A stretch of DNA of 14,916 nt from Deltaproteobacteria bacterium (lineage in GTDB: Bacteria > Desulfobacterota > Desulfobacteria > C00003060), in contig DAOUWN010000012.1 of assembly GCA_030667105.1 (NCBI GenBank), forward strand, positions 1 to 14,916, read 5' to 3'. Of the stretch, positions 1 through 7,468 are shown one piece after another (the stretch's first letter is position 1; the number at the start of each line of letters is the position of its first letter). Both the position numbers and the translations under genes were made by a program. The notes below the pieces were generated by a model. The model had not been told where the DNA came from, did no database searches, and saw only the letters and a program-made list of their open reading frames with translations.

Positions 1-467
1 TCCAGGGCTTGTTTTTCGTAATCACTTCCCACAAAAATGGAAAGCCCCACTGCCGCCACGTTGAGCCGGATCATTTCTTCTACGGAGGTGGTTATGATCT
101 CGTCGGAGAGGTCTTTGCCGATAACACTGGTGCCCCCCGAAACCCTCAAGATGATTGGGGTGTCAATGTCAGGGGCCACACAGGTGCGCAGAACCCCTCT
201 GGTAACAAACAGACCGTCGGCATAAGTGAGAAGGTCCCTGATGGTTTCGCCAGGTCTCTCAAGACACCTGGTGGGGCCCTGGAAATACCCATGGTCTATG
301 GGAAGAAACTGGCAGTGTCCATCCGGCTTGATCAGCCGGGACAGGCGATTTCTCATCCCCCAGCCAATGTTGTCAGCCCCCTTGATGGACTTCTCATTGA
401 CACTCGCATCCTCCGATGCCATCTCTGACACATCCCTTGCTTCCAAAATTCCTTCTGCATCTGCCAT
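1..467 (-). CDS. LsrF-like class I aldolase/thiolase (DhnA family), partial
   Basis: The gene starts at ATG 465-467 behind a strong GGAGG Shine-Dalgarno. It reads 155 codons before leaving the window, so its C-terminal half is missing. Residues 35-66 (WGMRNRLSRL, then IDHGYFQGPT) and 83-97 (ADGLFVTRGVLRT) closely match E. coli LsrF, the thiolase that processes 3-hydroxy-5-phosphonooxypentane-2,4-dione at the end of AI-2 catabolism. LsrF belongs to the DhnA class I aldolase family, which forms a Schiff base through a lysine; that lysine would lie in the missing part. It follows the alcohol dehydrogenase gene by 47 bp in the same direction, so the two are probably co-transcribed. No other lsr gene is visible, so a role in AI-2 breakdown is not supported by context. 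A related aldolase acting on another 1-phospho-ketose is equally possible. Family assignment is firm; substrate is not. Confidence 0.85.
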   Translation of the reverse strand, partial: MADAEGILEARDVSEMASEDASVNEKSIKGADNIGWGMRNRLSRLIKPDGHCQFLPIDHGYFQGPTRCLERPGETIRDLLTYADGLFVTRGVLRTCVAPDIDTPIILRVSGGTSVIGKDLSDEIITTSVEEMIRLNVAAVGLSIFVGSDYEKQAL

Positions 468-514
468 GGTGTTTACCTCCTCAGACTAATTCAACGAATC
501 AAACAGGGCAATTA

Positions 515-1543
515 CTATCTCTGTGGTTCGATGATGACCTTAATCGAATCCCTGGCCTCGGCCACCAATTTAAATCCTTTGCCCGTCTCTGCCAGGCTCA
601 GCCGATGTGAAATCATCTCACTGACGCGCACACGGCGAGCACGAATAAGCTCAAGGGCGGTTACGTGATCCGCTGGGCTTCCCGCATAGGAAGTCATAAG
701 GACAACGTCGTTTCTAAAGAAGAGATCGTTGATGGATACCGGAACCGTAACGCCAGGATCCGTGGGAGCAAAAAAAAGCACTGTGCCTCCCCGTTCCACC
801 AGTTGGAGAGCCTGCAAATTAGCCGACACAGCGCCGGTACATACCAGCACCTTGTCTGCCAGCCAGCCGTCATTAATCCGACGTACCTCAGACACAATAT
901 CTTCCTTGGCATGAATCGTTGCGTCCGCTCCAAACCTCTTGGCCGCTCTCAATCGGTCCTCGCTGATATCCGTGGCGACCACCCGGGTTGCACCAAGGGC
1001 ACAGGCAAGCTGAATGTGGAGCAGGCCCGCTATGCCGCTTCCGATTACCACCACCGTGTCACCAGGCCCAATCCCTGCTGTCTCTTGTGCACGCCACACA
1101 CAGGCGAGCGGCTCTGCGAAACTCGCCTCCTCAAAGGATACTCCATGGGGAATGAGATATACGCCCCGGTCCACATTGATCGCAGGCAATCGCACATATT
1201 CAGCAAAGCCCCCAGGATCAAAATTAGTTCGGCGAAGCGTATCACACACCGTGTGATGTCCCCTGAGGCAGAAACGGCAAGTATTGCAGGGAACATGGTG
1301 CGACGCAACCACCCGATCTCCTTTTTTGTATCTATTAACTCCTTCGTCGACTTGGACCACTTGTCCGGCAATCTCGTGGCCAAGAACCAGAGGCGCCTTT
1401 TTGATGCGGTACCATTCCATCACATCGCTGCCACAGATGCCGCTGGCCTCTATACGCACCAGGAGTTCACCCCGGCCGATTTCTGGAGTGGGGATTTCCT
1501 CTATCCGGATATCCTTATTGTTGTAGTACATGGCCACGCGCAT
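515..1543 (-). CDS. Zinc-dependent medium-chain alcohol dehydrogenase
   Basis: This is a 342-residue cytoplasmic MDR-superfamily oxidoreductase of the sorbitol/threonine dehydrogenase type. Catalytic zinc ligands are visible as Cys37 (GICGSD), His56-Glu57 (GHE) and Glu144 (FAEPLAC). Structural zinc ligands are Cys86, Cys89, Cys92 and Cys100. The Rossmann fold carries GSGIAG at 168-173, and Asp192 at the end of the second strand suggests preference for NAD(H) over NADP(H). The ATG start has AGAGGA upstream and the length is normal for the family. It lies 99 bp after the PilZ gene and 47 bp before the LsrF-like gene, all on the minus strand. Pairing with an aldolase suggests it oxidises or reduces an aldolase substrate or product, such as a sugar alcohol or small aldehyde. 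The real substrate cannot be read from the sequence. Confidence 0.92.
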   Translation of the reverse strand: MRVAMYYNNKDIRIEEIPTPEIGRGELLVRIEASGICGSDVMEWYRIKKAPLVLGHEIAGQVVQVDEGVNRYKKGDRVVASHHVPCNTCRFCLRGHHTVCDTLRRTNFDPGGFAEYVRLPAINVDRGVYLIPHGVSFEEASFAEPLACVWRAQETAGIGPGDTVVVIGSGIAGLLHIQLACALGATRVVATDISEDRLRAAKRFGADATIHAKEDIVSEVRRINDGWLADKVLVCTGAVSANLQALQLVERGGTVLFFAPTDPGVTVPVSINDLFFRNDVVLMTSYAGSPADHVTALELIRARRVRVSEMISHRLSLAETGKGFKLVAEARDSIKVIIEPQR

Positions 1544-1642
1544 GTCTTATTTCCTCTGGTGGACCTGTGGCTTGAACCTTTACAGGCCTGTGTCGCACCC
1601 GCAAAGCACTCTCGAAAGACAGAACTTTTCGTGTGTCTCTGA

Positions 1643-2305
1643 TCATAACGCTTCTTCAGCAACTGAGGCCACCACATCAACCTGATTTCTGAATTCTTCC
1701 GGCGCATTCAGGAACTCCAAGCCAAGTGTCTCGTTGTCTTTCGACCGTTTGACGCAACGTATGATACATAGAATATTATATTGTTGGTTATCTGTTGGCA
1801 TATCAAAGGACATGTTCACCTCTTCACCTACATTCCACGCGGTTACTTGCTTTAGCTTGATCAGGCAGCCCGACTTGCTGAGGTTCACGATAGTACCCTT
1901 GAATAACTCCAGAATCTCACTGCTTTCAGACCCGAGATCGGCCGCAAAAAAGGTTGTGTAGCGAGGTTCCTTGCGGAGTTCGACGCTTTCCACCACATCC
2001 GGGTAACCGAACAGGAGTAAAGGAACCATGGTCTGGATTTCCCTGAAAAGATGTGCTGTGAAACCGTAAACCCTTCCTCCGCTAATATAGATTACGTTAT
2101 ATGTCGCCCCGCTTTCGAGTTTGAGTCGAATACCGTTTTCGTAGGGACAGGTTGTCAGGAAGAACTTGCCGGCTATCCATCCAACAACCTTTAGCGGATG
2201 CTTGATATCTTCAGTTTCAGCTCTTCGCTGCAAGAATATGGTCATGTCGTGTCTGAGTATTTGACCAAAATGTGTCAATATTTCAGAAGCTCGTTCGCCC
2301 GACAC
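1643..2305 (-). CDS. PilZ domain protein (probable c-di-GMP receptor)
   Basis: The start is a GTG at 2303-2305 with AAAGGAG six bases upstream; no ATG is as well placed. The 220-residue product has an N-terminal YcgR-like beta-rich region (about 30-105) and a C-terminal PilZ domain. The domain shows the two c-di-GMP-binding motifs: RKEPR at 111-115 (RxxxR) and NLSKSG at 141-146 (D/NxSxxG). In characterised PilZ proteins these arginines and this loop wrap around a c-di-GMP dimer, so binding is likely here. There is no signal peptide or membrane segment, so it acts in the cytoplasm. It begins 20 bp after the Memo-AMMECR1 gene, which points to co-transcription. It may tie that membrane or exported system to c-di-GMP, or may simply be carried along. 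Its output partner is unknown. Confidence 0.88.
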   Translation of the reverse strand: MSGERASEILTHFGQILRHDMTIFLQRRAETEDIKHPLKVVGWIAGKFFLTTCPYENGIRLKLESGATYNVIYISGGRVYGFTAHLFREIQTMVPLLLFGYPDVVESVELRKEPRYTTFFAADLGSESSEILELFKGTIVNLSKSGCLIKLKQVTAWNVGEEVNMSFDMPTDNQQYNILCIIRCVKRSKDNETLGLEFLNAPEEFRNQVDVVASVAEEAL

Positions 2306-2325
2306 TGGATGCTCCTTTCTGGAAA

Positions 2326-3795
2326 CTATTCGAAATCCTCTTCCCCGAAGACCTCAGCCTGATACACTTTTACCTTTGTTTTCGGGTCTTGCCATGCCTT
2401 TGAGGACATGCTGCCTTTAAGACAGAGATGCTCAAGAAACTGCTCTTTGTCCGGAAGCTGCTTCCAGACCTGGGGAAGAAAGGTCGATCTGTTATGGCCC
2501 CTCGAGAGAATGACACCGTGAACGAGGGGCTCAAGTTGACTCTTGAGGTCCTCTCCATCCTTGAAGCTGAGTTTTTCCGGTACAGTCAAGACACTGACCT
2601 CAATGTCTATCTCAGAGAGTTCGTCTGCCTTCAAGGAGGAAAATCTCGGATCTCGAAAGGCAGCGCTTTGAGCGTTTTCTTCCACGCATTCCACAAGGGA
2701 TGAGACAGGCTCAATGGTGCCTATGCATCCTCGAAGTTGGCCGTGTTTGTGCAGTGTAACAAAGCAGCCTCTCTCTTCTGTCAATGCTGGAGAAGACAAC
2801 CCAGGCCTTTCCACCTTGGCGCCTCTTACAAGCTTTGCCTCAATGGCAGAACGGGCAAGCCTCAGGAGGGCCTTTCTGTCCTGGGCAGACAGGTTCCCTT
2901 TCATTTTTGTTGACCCCTCCTTTCTGTCTACAAAGGCGATGCTCGCGTAACCGACCACACGGTTTCTGTCTCCTGCGGTGTCGCCGGAATTCTTGTAATC
3001 AATAAATATGCCATCCCAGCCTTTAGTCTTGGCAATATGCATGAGAGTCAAAACAGCCTGCTTGCCACAGGCCTTGCACAGAGACATGTCAGAAAATATG
3101 GAGCCGGTGATGGCTTCAGTGCAGATTCGGTCCAGGGTGACAGCCGTGTCGTAAGAATAGAAGTGGGAAAGATCCGAACTGGCCACAATCAGAGTGTCTT
3201 CACCAATATGCTGGACGAGCGCGCTGGCGAGGGCCTCTGGGTCTGAGCTGTTTGTCAGGATAGGAACGATTTCAAAATCCCCCAGCATCACTTGCAGGAA
3301 GGGGAGTTGAACCTCGAGGGAATGTTCCCTTTCGTGAGCTTGAGGGACATATTCAAAGAGAGGCAGTTTTCGGAGGGTCAAAGCAAGCTTTGCCAGCGGG
3401 ACTTGTCCCAGTGGTGTTTGGTAAGCCTTCACGTTAGGAATGGATGCATCCCTCAAAGGGGCCCGGTGGCTGGGGCCAAGAAGTATTACCGTCTTTGTAG
3501 CCGGGTCTATCTGTGTGTATCCCGCAGCAGCCACAATACCTGAATAGATATATCCCGCATGGGGAACGACCAGTCCTCGGATTTTTCCCGGAACCTTAAT
3601 GCCGGAGGCATCTCTCAAGAGGCTTCGGACTGTCTGTCCAAGCTCATCGTGCTTTTTAGGATAGAATAGGCCGGCCACAGCCGGTGGTCGCACTGTTGTG
3701 CTGGTTTCGTCAGAGGCGCACAAGGATTTCCACGTCCAACCGATTGCCAATGCCAGGATAAGAGCGATGAGTCCGAGTCTTTTCATTATCATCAT
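2326..3795 (-). CDS. Memo-AMMECR1 fusion (AmmeMemoRadiSam proteins B and A), exported
   Basis: This 489-residue protein joins two AmmeMemoRadiSam components usually made separately. Residues about 36-291 are a Memo domain, related to class II extradiol dioxygenases. The metal-site equivalents are His79 (VPHAGY), His110 (GPSHRAP) and Cys243 (ACGKQ). Residues about 300-489 are AMMECR1, with its hallmark LRGCIG at 354-359. The N-terminus (MKRL, a long hydrophobic stretch, then LCA-SDE) looks like a Sec signal peptide, so the protein is probably exported. I chose ATG 3793-3795 because AGGTGG lies eight bases upstream; a GTG at 3805-3807 would add four residues, and an ATG at 3786 is also possible. 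The gene begins two bases after the radical SAM stop codon, indicating translational coupling. The biochemical role of this three-part system is, to my knowledge, not established. Confidence 0.94.
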   Translation of the reverse strand: MMIMKRLGLIALILALAIGWTWKSLCASDETSTTVRPPAVAGLFYPKKHDELGQTVRSLLRDASGIKVPGKIRGLVVPHAGYIYSGIVAAAGYTQIDPATKTVILLGPSHRAPLRDASIPNVKAYQTPLGQVPLAKLALTLRKLPLFEYVPQAHEREHSLEVQLPFLQVMLGDFEIVPILTNSSDPEALASALVQHIGEDTLIVASSDLSHFYSYDTAVTLDRICTEAITGSIFSDMSLCKACGKQAVLTLMHIAKTKGWDGIFIDYKNSGDTAGDRNRVVGYASIAFVDRKEGSTKMKGNLSAQDRKALLRLARSAIEAKLVRGAKVERPGLSSPALTEERGCFVTLHKHGQLRGCIGTIEPVSSLVECVEENAQSAAFRDPRFSSLKADELSEIDIEVSVLTVPEKLSFKDGEDLKSQLEPLVHGVILSRGHNRSTFLPQVWKQLPDKEQFLEHLCLKGSMSSKAWQDPKTKVKVYQAEVFGEEDFE

Positions 3796-3797
3796 TG

Positions 3798-4925
3798 TCA
3801 ATCCCACCTGCCGCTAATGGGGGTTCCACAGAACTTGCATTTTCCCTTGTCTATCAGGTTTGCTACAACCGTGTAACCCCTTCTTTGAACCACAGTACGC
3901 CTGCAGTTGGGACATATGGTCTTGTCACACCCACCAGGCACATTGCCGATGTAAACGTGATTGAGCCCTTCTTTCAAAGCTATCTCCTTGGCCTTTTCCA
4001 AGACCTCGACCGGCGTGGGTGGGAGGCGGATAAGCTTGTACTGGGGAAAGAATCTGGAGAAATGAAGCGGATATTCAGATCCAAGGTTATCCAGAATCCA
4101 GCCGCACATTTTTTTTGTCATTTCCAGATCGTCTGTGTAAGTGGGAATGACCAGATTGATAATCTCCATCCAAACCCCGCGTCGGTGAAGGGTCTTGAAG
4201 GTTTCAAGGACAGGCTCAAGAGGCCCGCCGTTTAAGTCCCGATAGATCTTGTCTGAAAAACCCTTGAGATTCACACTGGCAGCATCTATCACACCACATA
4301 GCCTGTTCAGGGCGGCTTGACTAATGTATGCATTGCTTACCCAGATATTCTTAATCCCCATCTTTTTCGCCCTGGCCGATATGTCGACCATGTATTCGTA
4401 AAACGTCGTGGCCTCAGAATAAGTATAAGCAATGCTTTTGCACCCGTAACCGGAAGCCATCAACACCACTTCGTCCGGAGACATATTCTGATTGCGCGTC
4501 TTGTCCGGGCTTGTTTGAGATATCTCCCAGTTCTGGCAGTTCAGGCAGTGGAAGTTGCATCCGGCTACTGCAAGAGAAAAGGCCTTGCTTCCGGGATGAA
4601 AATGCAGCAGCGGCTTTTTCTCCACAGGGTCAACATGAACAACGCAAGGGTTTGCATAAGAAATGGTATAGAGTTTCCCCTCTATGTTCACCTTGGTCAG
4701 ACATCTTCCCCGGTTGCCGGGAAGGACCACGCATTCGTGGGGACAGGTGCCACACCGCACCTTGCCATTATCGAGTTGACTGTAAAAATAGGCCTCCTTT
4801 ACATGTGGGTCTGTGGGAGAGAAGTCCTCTTTGGCCCATGCAAAATGCCACGGAAGCAGCAAAGCGCCACAGGTTGCGCAAAAGGTGGTCTTTATGAAAT
4901 CTCTGCGTGATGTTTCCACGGGCAT
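3798..4925 (-). CDS. AmmeMemoRadiSam radical SAM enzyme with Tat signal
   Basis: The radical SAM motif CxxxCxxC is Cys123, Cys127 and Cys130 (GCNFHCLNC), which should hold a 4Fe-4S cluster and cleave SAM. The order of motifs matches the radical SAM member of the AmmeMemoRadiSam system, and the next gene encodes both partner domains. Additional cysteines lie before the core (58, 61, 65, 75) and in a C-terminal ribbon-like region (333, 338, 341, 363, 366). These could bind zinc or extra Fe-S clusters. The N-terminus has a twin-arginine motif, SRRDFIK, then a hydrophobic stretch ending FAWA, so export already folded is predicted. I prefer ATG 4923-4925 because it places the twin arginines at residues 7-8. 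A TTG at 4950-4952 would add nine residues. Neither start has a strong Shine-Dalgarno. The substrate is unknown. Confidence 0.93.
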   Translation of the reverse strand: MPVETSRRDFIKTTFCATCGALLLPWHFAWAKEDFSPTDPHVKEAYFYSQLDNGKVRCGTCPHECVVLPGNRGRCLTKVNIEGKLYTISYANPCVVHVDPVEKKPLLHFHPGSKAFSLAVAGCNFHCLNCQNWEISQTSPDKTRNQNMSPDEVVLMASGYGCKSIAYTYSEATTFYEYMVDISARAKKMGIKNIWVSNAYISQAALNRLCGVIDAASVNLKGFSDKIYRDLNGGPLEPVLETFKTLHRRGVWMEIINLVIPTYTDDLEMTKKMCGWILDNLGSEYPLHFSRFFPQYKLIRLPPTPVEVLEKAKEIALKEGLNHVYIGNVPGGCDKTICPNCRRTVVQRRGYTVVANLIDKGKCKFCGTPISGRWD

Positions 4926-4984
4926 TTGTTTACACTTAGAATCAGTCCGCAATGCGCTTTCAGGGAACCGGCTGCCAAGAGAAT

Positions 4985-7108
4985 CTACGCATGTCGGATA
5001 TAATTCAACCCAAAGCTCAGGCCTTTGAGGATGATCACTGAGATCAATACCCCGATGATTCCAATCTTAGGAAGAAACAGCAGTCCTGTCAATATAGTAC
5101 CGCAGGCAGCACCCGCAAGATCTGCCACATAGAGGCGTCCCGTAATCTCTGCTTCGCTCCCGCGGGCCAAGCGGGAGGCCGCTGAAAACTGACATCCTGC
5201 CGCAAAGGCCACGCAAAAGATCAAAGACGGAATCACCACGTACTGCATGGCAAACAAAGAGGCCTGGCTTTTTCCGCCAATCCCGGCCAGGGTGGCAATG
5301 CAGGCCACGGCGGCCAGCACAGCAATCGCAGAGTCTGTTACAAGCACCTGGAAAGAGCTGCTTTTTTTGAGCCTTCGCGATGAAAAAGCCCCCAAAATAC
5401 ATCCTATCATAAAGAGGGTTATTAATATGCAGATCCGCAAATATACGTAGCCGTATATGACCTGAAACAGGAGGAGAAGGGACAACTGAAAGGCCATGCC
5501 TGCGTATCCTGAGGTCATGATCGTAAAACCGATCAGGTCTTTACGGCATGCAAGGGCCGCAAAGACTAGAGTCAACACAAAGATGACGTAAAGAAATATC
5601 TTTTGGCTCCCCGATTTTTTTAGCCACATATCCATGAGGTGTCCGAAGGCAGCTGGGGACAGGTCTCTGTTAGGCGGGAGGTCTTGTTCAGCCAGGAGAC
5701 GGCTGAGAACGTCCATGCGGAACGGATCGGTTATGGTGGGGAGCTCATAATCTACCAGACGCCTGGTGGCTATCTTGCGTTTGGCCAGCACGTTTGCGAT
5801 GTTGGTCGTTAAAGGAGCATTGGAAGCTAAATAATAATGTGTGATCCCGGGAAAAACCAGCACATGTCTAAAAACCGTTTTCAGGGCCGCATACACAGAA
5901 CGATTCACAGCCAACCCTTTTTCTTCAAGGTAGTTCTCAGCGCCTATAAGGGTAAAGGAGAGGACCCCCGCAGGGGCCAGGATCGATTTTACCTCATGAA
6001 AAAACTCCTGGCTGTAGAAGCGGTTGAGTTGCGCATTTTCCGGATCCGGAAGGTCGATAATGATGGCGTCATATTTTGTTGCTGCTTTTTTCACAAAAAG
6101 GCGGCCGTCACCAACATGGACATGGACAAAGGGATGGGAAAGGCTGCAACCAATAAGGGTATCCAGGTCAAGGATAGCAGGATCGAGTTCGACATAATCT
6201 ATGCGGTTTGGTCTGTGCTCGGCGATTTTCTGAATGGTTCCAAAGACGCCCCCGGCAATCAAAAGAATATTGGATTTTTGCTCAACCTGGCAGAGCGGAA
6301 GATGGGCCACGGCCTCCATGTCAAGATTCCCTGTTGAGAACAGGGGGATGGCGTCTTGGAAGACATTGATCTGCTGACCGGTTTTAGAAATCGTGAGCTG
6401 CGCAAAGGGCGTATTCTTATGCACGATGATCTCTTGACCGGGAAAACGCCAGGAAAGAGTGGACATATGAAGGGGCCTGGCCGCCAGCACGCCTAACCCC
6501 AGCACAACCAAGACGGGAATTCCCGCATATGAGGTCATCACGGCTGCGGCAAGGAGGTTCAGCACCCCAAGGCAAACCAGGCTGTCCCAGTGCGAAAGGG
6601 TATAAACAAAGACGAGGCTAAATATGAGCCCGCCGGCAATATCACCAATGGTGTCGGCAATATATACCTTGCTTGTGGTCTCCTTGCCTTGAAGGAGAGC
6701 CCCTGCTACGGGTATCATCGCACCTGCTACAAGACAATAAGGCACGAGGATCGAGGCGCTCGAGAGAATGGCCGAAGTCAAACCGAGCATTTCACCCCGG
6801 ACCCAAAGAAGGGGAAGGGCTCGAATAGCCGCAACCTGGACAAAGGGTATAAGCGCTATGAGGACATGACCGCAAAAAAGCGCTCTTTCCGGCCTTCTCC
6901 TCTTTGCCAGCGGTATGCCAAGGGCACTGCCAAGGCCTGTAAAGAGAAGCCATACACCAAGGACCAGCCCTATGACTAATTCATTACCGCAAAAGCTGGA
7001 CATGACCTCGCGGATCATGACAAGCTGAACGGAGATAGATGAAGCTCCCAGGGCCAAGAGACAGATCCAGAATCTCCTCTTGGCCGTATAGCTTTTGTGT
7101 ATTATCAT
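4985..7108 (-). CDS. Membrane-embedded spermidine synthase-like protein
   Basis: This 707-residue protein has about six to seven hydrophobic segments (14-35, 42-64, 78-101, 112-138, 152-171, 176-212). A soluble aminopropyltransferase-like domain follows (about 225-430), then about six more segments (503-521, 526-550, 556-576, 586-610, 618-642, 663-700). The domain keeps YVELDP at 305-310, GDGR at 333-336 and DLPDP at 352-356; Asp352 aligns with the catalytic aspartate of spermidine synthases. The glycine-rich SAM loop is altered to AGGVFG (285-290), lacking the usual aspartate. Family enzymes transfer aminopropyl from decarboxylated SAM and release methylthioadenosine; whether this one does is uncertain. 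It heads the minus-strand run, 59 bp before the preferred radical SAM start. The ATG at 7106-7108 has no clear Shine-Dalgarno. Confidence 0.88.
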   Translation of the reverse strand: MIIHKSYTAKRRFWICLLALGASSISVQLVMIREVMSSFCGNELVIGLVLGVWLLFTGLGSALGIPLAKRRRPERALFCGHVLIALIPFVQVAAIRALPLLWVRGEMLGLTSAILSSASILVPYCLVAGAMIPVAGALLQGKETTSKVYIADTIGDIAGGLIFSLVFVYTLSHWDSLVCLGVLNLLAAAVMTSYAGIPVLVVLGLGVLAARPLHMSTLSWRFPGQEIIVHKNTPFAQLTISKTGQQINVFQDAIPLFSTGNLDMEAVAHLPLCQVEQKSNILLIAGGVFGTIQKIAEHRPNRIDYVELDPAILDLDTLIGCSLSHPFVHVHVGDGRLFVKKAATKYDAIIIDLPDPENAQLNRFYSQEFFHEVKSILAPAGVLSFTLIGAENYLEEKGLAVNRSVYAALKTVFRHVLVFPGITHYYLASNAPLTTNIANVLAKRKIATRRLVDYELPTITDPFRMDVLSRLLAEQDLPPNRDLSPAAFGHLMDMWLKKSGSQKIFLYVIFVLTLVFAALACRKDLIGFTIMTSGYAGMAFQLSLLLLFQVIYGYVYLRICILITLFMIGCILGAFSSRRLKKSSSFQVLVTDSAIAVLAAVACIATLAGIGGKSQASLFAMQYVVIPSLIFCVAFAAGCQFSAASRLARGSEAEITGRLYVADLAGAACGTILTGLLFLPKIGIIGVLISVIILKGLSFGLNYIRHA

Positions 7109-7170
7109 TAGAATATTATGTCATGCGCATTCTTGCTTAAATTGTATAAGTGTCCGAACTGTTTCAGTCA

Positions 7171-7198
7171 TTTGATATTCGAATTTTGATATTCGGAT
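7171..7198. repeat. 14-bp tandem repeat, two copies
   Basis: TTTGATATTCGAAT (7171-7184) is followed directly by TTTGATATTCGGAT (7185-7198), which differs at one base. The first copy ends in the palindrome ATTCGAAT. It lies upstream of the minus-strand operon, so it could be a pair of regulator sites on one face offset or a small replication-slippage duplication. Nothing in the window identifies a binding protein. Confidence 0.7.
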
Positions 7199-7364
7199 TT
7201 GCGGCTGACGCCTTGAGAACAGTACGTATTTGACTCCCGTTATTGGCAGAGCAAATCCTCCAGATTTGACCAAGTTAGAGTCTACTTTGACGTTACCGTG
7301 GCAGGGTCAACTTTTGCATTTACAAGACCGCCATGTTGTGCTATTTTTTTTTGTTTAAGTTAGC

Positions 7365-7379
7365 ATTCATTCAATGAAT
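7365..7379. promoter_or_regulatory. Palindrome, possible operator upstream of dksA
   Basis: ATTCATT-C-AATGAAT is a perfect 7-bp inverted repeat around one central base, about 90 bp before the dksA start. The shape fits a dimeric repressor or activator site. It is AT-rich and could be chance, so the operator role is only a suggestion. Confidence 0.3.
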
Positions 7380-7468
7380 TTCCTTACTTATTCAAAATAC
7401 CCAACTGGGATGTTGAATGCAATGCATTTTTTCTCTCCTTGGGGTATGCTTGTTAGGCAGGTATTGGG

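Larger units (their letters stand above)
7109..7468. other. AT-rich divergent intergenic region
   Basis: This 360-bp stretch separates the minus-strand operon from dksA and holds no credible gene. It contains a 14-bp tandem repeat (7171-7198), a 15-bp palindrome (7365-7379), a run of nine T after 7342, and AATGC-AAT-GCATT followed by T (about 7416-7434). A TACAAT box read on the minus strand (7141-7146) could be the -10 of the six-gene operon, but no good -35 accompanies it at normal spacing. No convincing promoter for dksA was found. Both divergent transcripts probably begin here because the flanking genes point outward. Confidence 0.6.

Noticed and set aside
665..1642. A 325-codon open frame on the plus strand opposite the alcohol dehydrogenase gene
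   Set aside because: Its translation matches no family I recognise and is low in motif content. The opposite strand encodes a complete dehydrogenase with all metal and cofactor residues.
5837..6337. A 166-codon plus-strand frame and neighbours inside the membrane aminopropyltransferase gene
   Set aside because: They are antisense shadows of a 707-residue gene with clear domains, and they lack ribosome binding sites.
7302..7320. A sigma-54-like site (GG at 7304-7305, GC at 7316-7317) upstream of dksA
   Set aside because: The GG/GC spacing is right and TTGC is present, but the rest of the -24 box does not fit, so chance is likely.
7342..7352. A T-run considered as an intrinsic terminator
   Set aside because: No GC-rich stem precedes it on the plus strand, and no gene ends nearby.
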